A stretch of DNA of 9,063 nucleotides from assembly GCA_021731385.1 (NCBI GenBank), contig JAKFXM010000171.1, positions 1 to 9,063 of the forward strand. Direction: 5' to 3'. This DNA comes from Methanobacteriota archaeon (lineage in GTDB: Archaea > Altiarchaeota > Altiarchaeia > IMC4 > QMZM01). The stretch's first letter is position 1. Each line of letters starts with the position of its first letter. Under the pieces are notes generated by a model that was not told the origin of the DNA, searched no databases, and saw nothing but the letters and a program-made list of their open reading frames with translations. The position numbers were made by a program, and so were the translations under genes. This document shows positions 5,390 to 9,063 of this stretch, one piece after another.

Positions 5390-6277
5390 TTATCCCTCAT
5401 TGCAGAAACTCATCAGTTTTTCCGATCTGAATTCTTCTTCCCTGATCATCATTGTTCCGATTCCCTTTTCAGTAAATACCTCCTCAATAATTGCATGCTT
5501 CTTTGATTTTATTATATGGGCGCTTTTTACTCCATGCTCAATCGCATAAAGACATGCTTCAAGTTTCGGTATCATCCCCCCCCTTGCTACCCCGCTCTTT
5601 ATCAATTCTTTGACTTCAACGGGGGTTAACCTTTCTATGAGTTTCCCGTCCCTGTCCAAAACACCATCAACCGGTGCCAGGAAGATGAGTTTATTTGCCT
5701 TCAGCACTGTTGCTAATTTGCTTGCCGCCGTATCGGCATTGATATTAAGGGATGTTCCGTCTTCCCCATAACCAACAGGTGAAATTACCGGAATGCATCC
5801 TTTGTCTATTAAATCAATAACTATGTCGGCATTCACTTTTGTTACATCACCCACTAATCCAAGATCAACATTGTTTTTCATCTTCTGCTTTTTGGCATAA
5901 AATAGTTTTCCGGACTCCCCGGATAGACCTATTGCATTACCCCCATGCCTATTTATTGTTGCAACCAATTTACTGTTTATCTTGCCTACGAGTACCATTT
6001 TGACGATATCCATCGTTTCCTCGTCCGTAATCCTCAGGCCCTCTACAAATTCAGGCGTTTTTCCGAATTTCTTCATTGCATCTGATATCTCCTGACCCCC
6101 GCCATGAAGTACAACAACCTTAATATTCACACAATTAAGCAGAATGATGTCCTGTACTACGGCGTTAAGTACCTTTTCATTTAGCATTACCTCCCCGCCC
6201 AATTTTATCACAAATACCTGATTCCTGAATTTTTTTATATATTCCAGTGCACTGATTAAAACATCTGATATCTCCAT
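5390..6277 (-). CDS. argB: Acetylglutamate kinase
   Basis: Phosphorylates N-acetylglutamate with ATP, the committed phosphorylation step of arginine synthesis. Seen: 295 residues with the amino acid kinase fold. K25 lies in VIKLGGE. HGGGQEIS (58-65) forms the phosphate-binding loop. R82 in EGLRITD matches the substrate Arg. NRHGGNAIGLSGESG (about 109-123), ININADTAASKLA (the catalytic Asp region) and the late GGMIPKLEACLYAIEHGV block are all present. An extra N-terminal helix before the fold (about residues 1-18) and the closing HAIIEEVFTEKGIGTM segment resemble arginine-inhibited, hexameric enzymes, so feedback inhibition by arginine is likely (inference from family). The GLRITD and NINAD contexts favour ArgB over the LysZ branch. 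Start ATG 6277 has no ribosome binding site and a TATA box about 30 bases upstream. It is first in an operon with the EF-Tu-like gene. Confidence 0.93.
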   Translation of the reverse strand: MEISDVLISALEYIKKFRNQVFVIKLGGEVMLNEKVLNAVVQDIILLNCVNIKVVVLHGGGQEISDAMKKFGKTPEFVEGLRITDEETMDIVKMVLVGKINSKLVATINRHGGNAIGLSGESGKLFYAKKQKMKNNVDLGLVGDVTKVNADIVIDLIDKGCIPVISPVGYGEDGTSLNINADTAASKLATVLKANKLIFLAPVDGVLDRDGKLIERLTPVEVKELIKSGVARGGMIPKLEACLYAIEHGVKSAHIIKSKKHAIIEEVFTEKGIGTMMIREEEFRSEKLMSFCNEG

Positions 6278-6303
6278 TTTATATATTGAAATAGATAATT
6301 CCC

Positions 6304-6317
6304 ATTTTTAAATACCG
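6304..6317 (-). promoter_or_regulatory. TATA/BRE element of the argB operon
   Basis: On the minus strand the sequence TCGGTATTTAAAAAT has its AT-rich core about 30 bases before ATG 6277. This predicts a leader of only a few bases, in agreement with the missing ribosome binding site. Confidence 0.45.
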
Positions 6318-6342
6318 AATTAGATAGATATTGATACTATTC

Positions 6343-6353
6343 TTTATATAAAA
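6343..6353 (+). promoter_or_regulatory. TATA box of trkA
   Basis: TTTATATAAAA is the best TATA-like match in the argB-trkA divergent region. Transcription about 25 bases downstream would begin near 6370, just in front of the GGGTGA ribosome binding site and the proposed CTG start at 6383. No repeat or other operator is evident between it and the argB element. Confidence 0.55.
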
Positions 6354-6369
6354 CATTTATTCGTCAAAG

Positions 6370-6376
6370 AGGGTGA
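6370..6376 (+). promoter_or_regulatory. Ribosome binding site deciding the trkA start
   Basis: The sequence AGGGTGA pairs with the archaeal 16S rRNA tail through GGTGA. It ends 6 bases before CTG 6383, the normal spacing. No ATG, GTG or TTG lies in the correct frame at this distance, so this site points to CTG as the start codon. Confidence 0.55.
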
Positions 6377-6382
6377 GTTAGA

Positions 6383-7033
6383 CTGTACATTATAATTATA
6401 GGTTGTGGTGGTCTTGGTAGCGCTATTGCGAAGAATCTTGCCAGCGAGGATCATGAGATAGTACTCGTTGAAAAGGATGAGGAACGGGCAAAGGCATTAG
6501 CCGAAACAATGGATGCCCTGGTTATTCACGGGGATGGCAGCGAATCCGAGATTCTTAAGGATGCAGGGATTGAAAAGGCGGACGCTGTTCTTATTCTAAC
6601 AAGGGATGATAATACGAATCTGACGATATGCCAGATTGTAAAGAAATTCAGCGTCAAGAGGATTGCCGCAAGGGTTAATGATCCAAGCAAGCAGGATTTG
6701 TTTATAGGTCTTGAGATAACCGCCGCTATAAGTCCAATAAGTGCAGTTGCCAGTTACTTCAAGAATGCAATAACCCAGGGAAGCGGAAAGAGTATTGTTT
6801 CAATTGCGAGGGGTAAGGCAGAGGTTTTGGAGATCAATGCATCAAATGAGAGATTATACGGGAAAAAAATCAAGGATCTTGGACTGCCTGCCGGCGCTAC
6901 TGTAAGCATGGTCCTGAGGGATAGTGATGTTATTGCAAGGCCGGACGAAGAGATACTCAGAAAGAACGACATTCTTACGGTGATTGTCAAGGCAGGTGTT
7001 TCAAAGGAGGTTTTTAGTATACTCAGAGGATGA
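6383..7033 (+). CDS. trkA: TrkA-type K+ uptake regulatory subunit (RCK protein), apparent CTG start
   Basis: A cytoplasmic regulator that binds NAD(H)/nucleotide and gates a Trk/Ktr potassium channel. Seen: from CTG 6383 the protein is 216 residues, the normal TrkA size. It begins MYIIIIGCGGLGSAIAKNL (CTG read as Met), which contains the Rossmann GxGxxG motif at about 7-12. The acidic strand end IVLVEKDEERA (about 27-37), then DALVIHGDGSES and AGIEKADAVLILT, complete an RCK_N domain to about residue 120. An RCK_C domain (about 137-216, with YGKKIKDLGLPAGATV) ends the protein. The first in-frame ATG, at 6509, would delete the whole nucleotide-binding motif. An in-frame TGA at 6374 limits the upstream side. 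No channel (TrkH) gene is in the window. Its stop overlaps the convergent prepilin peptidase end by 11 bases. The family call is secure; the start is inferred. Confidence 0.88.
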   Translation: MYIIIIGCGGLGSAIAKNLASEDHEIVLVEKDEERAKALAETMDALVIHGDGSESEILKDAGIEKADAVLILTRDDNTNLTICQIVKKFSVKRIAARVNDPSKQDLFIGLEITAAISPISAVASYFKNAITQGSGKSIVSIARGKAEVLEINASNERLYGKKIKDLGLPAGATVSMVLRDSDVIARPDEEILRKNDILTVIVKAGVSKEVFSILRG

Positions 7034-7913
7034 TATCTGTCAGAAAAATTACAATCCTGTTCATTATATCGCCTACAAATACGGTAAGCAGGAACGCAAT
7101 GAAGAGTATTGGTGCGAATTTTATACCTGTTTTTATGGTAACCCTTTCGGGAATTTTTTTCTCCGCAGATAATTTCTGAATTTCTTTGAGTTGTTCCGTT
7201 GTTAAACCCTCCATATCTCTTTTACTTGCGATTATCCTCCCGTCATATACCAGATTCTCTGCCAAAACATCACCTTCCTGTAGTTTATCCGTATTAACAG
7301 TTTCCCTAAGTGCGGCCTTTTCGAATGCTTTCAGATACAATGATGCCAAAACAAATAACGGCAGGGTTAGATACACAAGACCCAGAATTTTAAGTTTTAA
7401 TAAAAACGCAAGAGAGGAGGGTATGAATGAAATTATAAACAGCAATGTATACCTCTTCTTATTGAGGTAATCCCTCAACTCCTGAAATATTACCTCCCTT
7501 ATTCTAAAACTAAAAACAAACGCATAAACAATTGCATAGGGAAACGCTATTATGCCCATATTTACGAAATAGAAGAGGTAATATGGTATAATCCCGTCAC
7601 CTAAATAGCCAATCCCGCCCAGGAAGCCCACGACACATCCTATGCCTGAAAGCAGTTTTAAATCACCGCCACCCCATTGCCCAAGGCGGAAAGGCACATA
7701 TCCGAGAAAGAAGTAAACAATTCCAAAAGATACAGATGTAAGGAGAAAAGAATAATCACCCTTTAAGACAGAATACCCTCCGGAGATAACTAATGATAAG
7801 AATACCAAACCAAAACTGACCTCATCAGGTATTTCCCCTGTCTTAAGGTCAAAATAACCTGCTATCAGCAGAATCATGAATGTCATTAAAATTGTAATTG
7901 TGATTATCAGCAT
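7023..7913 (-). CDS. Archaeal prepilin peptidase (A24 family, type II C-terminal domain)
   Basis: A membrane aspartic protease that removes class III signal peptides from pilin-like or archaellin-like precursors at the cytoplasmic face. Seen: 296 residues. Catalytic aspartates are D22 in GYFDLKTGEIPD and D84 in GGGDLKLL. The first helix is at about 2-19, and about six further membrane segments run to residue 190. A soluble C-terminal domain (about 195-262: KLQEGDVLAENLVYDGRII, GLTTEQLKEIQKL, TIKTGIKFAPIL) leads into a final helix (about 264-292). This layout matches the archaeal Peptidase A24 C-terminus type II family. ATG 7913 is preceded by GGGGTGA overlapping the ZIP stop, a good ribosome binding site, and the gene begins 4 bases after the ZIP gene. 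It is last in the agmatinase-ZIP-peptidase run. No pilin substrate gene is visible here, so the target is unknown. Confidence 0.9.
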   Translation of the reverse strand: MLIITITILMTFMILLIAGYFDLKTGEIPDEVSFGLVFLSLVISGGYSVLKGDYSFLLTSVSFGIVYFFLGYVPFRLGQWGGGDLKLLSGIGCVVGFLGGIGYLGDGIIPYYLFYFVNMGIIAFPYAIVYAFVFSFRIREVIFQELRDYLNKKRYTLLFIISFIPSSLAFLLKLKILGLVYLTLPLFVLASLYLKAFEKAALRETVNTDKLQEGDVLAENLVYDGRIIASKRDMEGLTTEQLKEIQKLSAEKKIPERVTIKTGIKFAPILFIAFLLTVFVGDIMNRIVIFLTDIIL

Positions 7914-7917
7914 TCTC

Positions 7918-8658
7918 TCACCCCGATATTGATTTTACTACAAATATGATTCCAATTCCCATCAACAATAAGATAAACTGCAGGAAAGACCTTTTGATAT
8001 CCCTCTCCTTGTGCAATTCAGGGATTATGTCACTGCATGCGATGTATATGAATCCGCCGGCAGCAAAGGCAATTACAAAGGATGCGAAATTTTCCGTTTT
8101 TCCGGAAAGAAAGAAATATGCAGTTAATGCCCCAAGAAATGCAGTTAAGGATGTTACAAAATTGTAGAATAATGCCTTTCTCTTGCTTAATCCCCCATAG
8201 ACAAGTATTCCAAAATCGCCTATCTCCTGCGGAATCTCATGCATGATTATTGCCAGACTTGTAACCATGCCCAATTGAACATTAATAAGGAAACTTGTTG
8301 CAATAATTATGCCATCAATGAAGTTGTGAATCCCGTCACCAATTAAGTTAAGATATGTGAATATATGAACATCACATTTACCTTTATGGCAGTGGTACCA
8401 GTAGAGAAATTTCTCCATTAGGAAGAATATGAGTATTCCTGATAGAACATAGATGAATATATCGGGGGTTTCCTCAACAGCCTCGGGTATTAAGTCAAGA
8501 AAAGCTGCACCCAGGAGAGAGCCAGCTGCGAAACTTACAAGGATAAAGAGGCTTTTATCCGTCACATCCTCTTTCAGAAGAAGCGAGAATATTCCTATAA
8601 GGGAGATAAGGCTTACTAAAAGCACTGTAAGTAGGATTAATACCAGGACCGGAATCAT
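7918..8658 (-). CDS. ZIP-family divalent metal transporter
   Basis: Transports Zn2+ or related divalent metals into the cytoplasm. Seen: 246 residues, about eight membrane helices, with both ends hydrophobic. Helix 4 carries HNFIDG (H111, N112, D115) and helix 5 carries HEIPQEIGD (H140, E141, Q144, E145), the paired metal-site motifs of the family. The loop before helix 4 is His/Cys-rich, WYHCHKGKCDVH (H89, C90, H91, C95, H98), and may capture or sense metal. Early helix 2 has the usual AAGSLLGAAFLDLIPEA. The late block FAAGGFIYIACSDIIPEL is also typical. Start: ATG 8658 overlaps the upstream agmatinase stop in ATGA (8658-8655). The prepilin peptidase follows within 4 bases, so all three genes are probably on one mRNA. 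Metal specificity cannot be read from sequence; zinc is the default. Confidence 0.93.
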   Translation of the reverse strand: MIPVLVLILLTVLLVSLISLIGIFSLLLKEDVTDKSLFILVSFAAGSLLGAAFLDLIPEAVEETPDIFIYVLSGILIFFLMEKFLYWYHCHKGKCDVHIFTYLNLIGDGIHNFIDGIIIATSFLINVQLGMVTSLAIIMHEIPQEIGDFGILVYGGLSKRKALFYNFVTSLTAFLGALTAYFFLSGKTENFASFVIAFAAGGFIYIACSDIIPELHKERDIKRSFLQFILLLMGIGIIFVVKSISG

Positions 8659-9063
8659 TTTTTATCACATCCGTTATAAAATTTATAACTCAACAAGTTG
8701 TAGATTAATCTTGCAGCAAGGAAGTCCGGGGCCTTATTTTCAGACGGGCAGAGTTCAACGACATCAAATCCGACTATATTTTTGCTTTCTGAAACGGCCT
8801 TTAACAATCCAGTAACCTGATACCATCCCAATCCGCCCGGTTCGGGGGTTCCTGTTGATGACATTATTGAAGGGTCAAAAACATCCAGATCTATTGTAAT
8901 ATAAACTTTTTTAGATAGTTTATCCAATACTTTTTTGATCCAGTCCCGGGATTCATAAATTTCATGCGCGTAAAAAATTTTATTACTGTCGATATTCCTT
9001 AATTCCGCAGAGTCCATACTTCTTATTCCTACAGAGATAATTTCCCTTGTTATCTCCTTTATT
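8655..9063 (-). CDS. speB: Agmatinase/arginase-family ureohydrolase (C-terminal part, cut by right edge)
   Basis: Agmatinases hydrolyse agmatine to putrescine and urea; in some archaea the relative acts on aminopropylagmatine instead. Seen: the frame is open to the window edge and reads IKEITREIISVGIRSMDSAEL at the cut. The GIRS turn is characteristic of the family. The Mn-binding segment TIDLDVFDPS (D-x-D-x-x-D) follows, then STGTPEPGGLGW. The closing block GFDVVELCPSENKAPDFLAARLIYNLLSY has the conserved glutamate in VVEL. About 135 residues are visible, and roughly the first half, with the GGDHS and DAHxD metal motifs, lies outside. An ATG at 9017 is internal to the conserved GIRS region and is not the start. 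The stop overlaps the ZIP start (ATGA). Arginase activity cannot be excluded, but the pattern is that of archaeal agmatinases. Confidence 0.88.
   Translation of the reverse strand, partial: IKEITREIISVGIRSMDSAELRNIDSNKIFYAHEIYESRDWIKKVLDKLSKKVYITIDLDVFDPSIMSSTGTPEPGGLGWYQVTGLLKAVSESKNIVGFDVVELCPSENKAPDFLAARLIYNLLSYKFYNGCDKK

Noticed and set aside
6509..7033. ATG 6509 as the start of trkA
   Set aside because: It would remove the GxGxxG nucleotide-binding motif and the first 42 residues of a clearly conserved RCK_N domain.
8453..8815. 120-codon plus-strand frame across the agmatinase-ZIP junction
   Set aside because: It spans two convincing minus-strand genes, has no recognisable domain and no ribosome binding site.
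1..9063. CRISPR arrays, tRNA genes, insertion sequences or attachment sites
   Set aside because: Reading both strands gave no regularly spaced repeats, no cloverleaf-like T-loop (GGTTCRANYCC) with matching arms, and no transposase or integrase motifs.

Overview
The window comes from an archaeon, most likely a euryarchaeote of a methanogen-related lineage (that placement is inference). The gene content is archaeal: a long FKBP of the archaeal 26-kDa type, a Dph2-type diphthamide protein, an archaeal prepilin peptidase with the type II C-terminal domain, an archaeal threonine synthase and an EF-Tu/SelB-like protein. The signals fit too. TATA/BRE-like boxes lie about 25-35 bases before several starts, some starts have no ribosome binding site (probably leaderless), and others have GGTGA-type sites. 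The DNA is moderately AT-rich. There are no tRNA or rRNA genes, no CRISPR array and no insertion sequence.

Layout. (1) Positions 1-189, minus: start of an unrecognised membrane-anchored protein, cut by the left edge. (2) Positions 263-2320, plus: four genes joined by ATGA stop/start overlaps, namely a long FKBP peptidyl-prolyl isomerase, an MNT nucleotidyltransferase antitoxin, a HEPN toxin-like partner, and a shortened Dph2-like protein. (3) Positions 2447-2989, minus: a stand-alone flavoprotein of the CoaC/Dfp type, divergent from threonine synthase (3026-4309, plus). (4) Positions 6277 down to 4328, minus: argB followed by a translation-factor-like protein whose GTPase motifs are degenerate. 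(5) Positions 6383-7033, plus: a TrkA-type RCK protein that appears to start at CTG. (6) From the right edge down to 7023, minus: agmatinase (partial), a ZIP metal transporter and a prepilin peptidase, tightly packed as one operon.

How they fit together. Most genes are housekeeping: protein folding, threonine, arginine and polyamine metabolism, ion homeostasis and surface-pilin maturation. The accessory element is the MNT-HEPN pair. It sits in the middle of an operon and is bracketed by two copies of the FKBP gene's 3' end (EKPKKEKK-stop and EKEKKEKK-stop, each followed by ATGAAA). Removing the 721-bp unit would restore a direct FKBP-to-Dph2-like ATGA junction, so it looks like a seamless insertion. 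The gene downstream of it lacks the first Dph2 domain, which carries one of the three cluster cysteines. Other points worth attention are the degenerate GTPase next to argB, the CTG start of trkA, and the CoaC-like protein without an attached CoaB domain.
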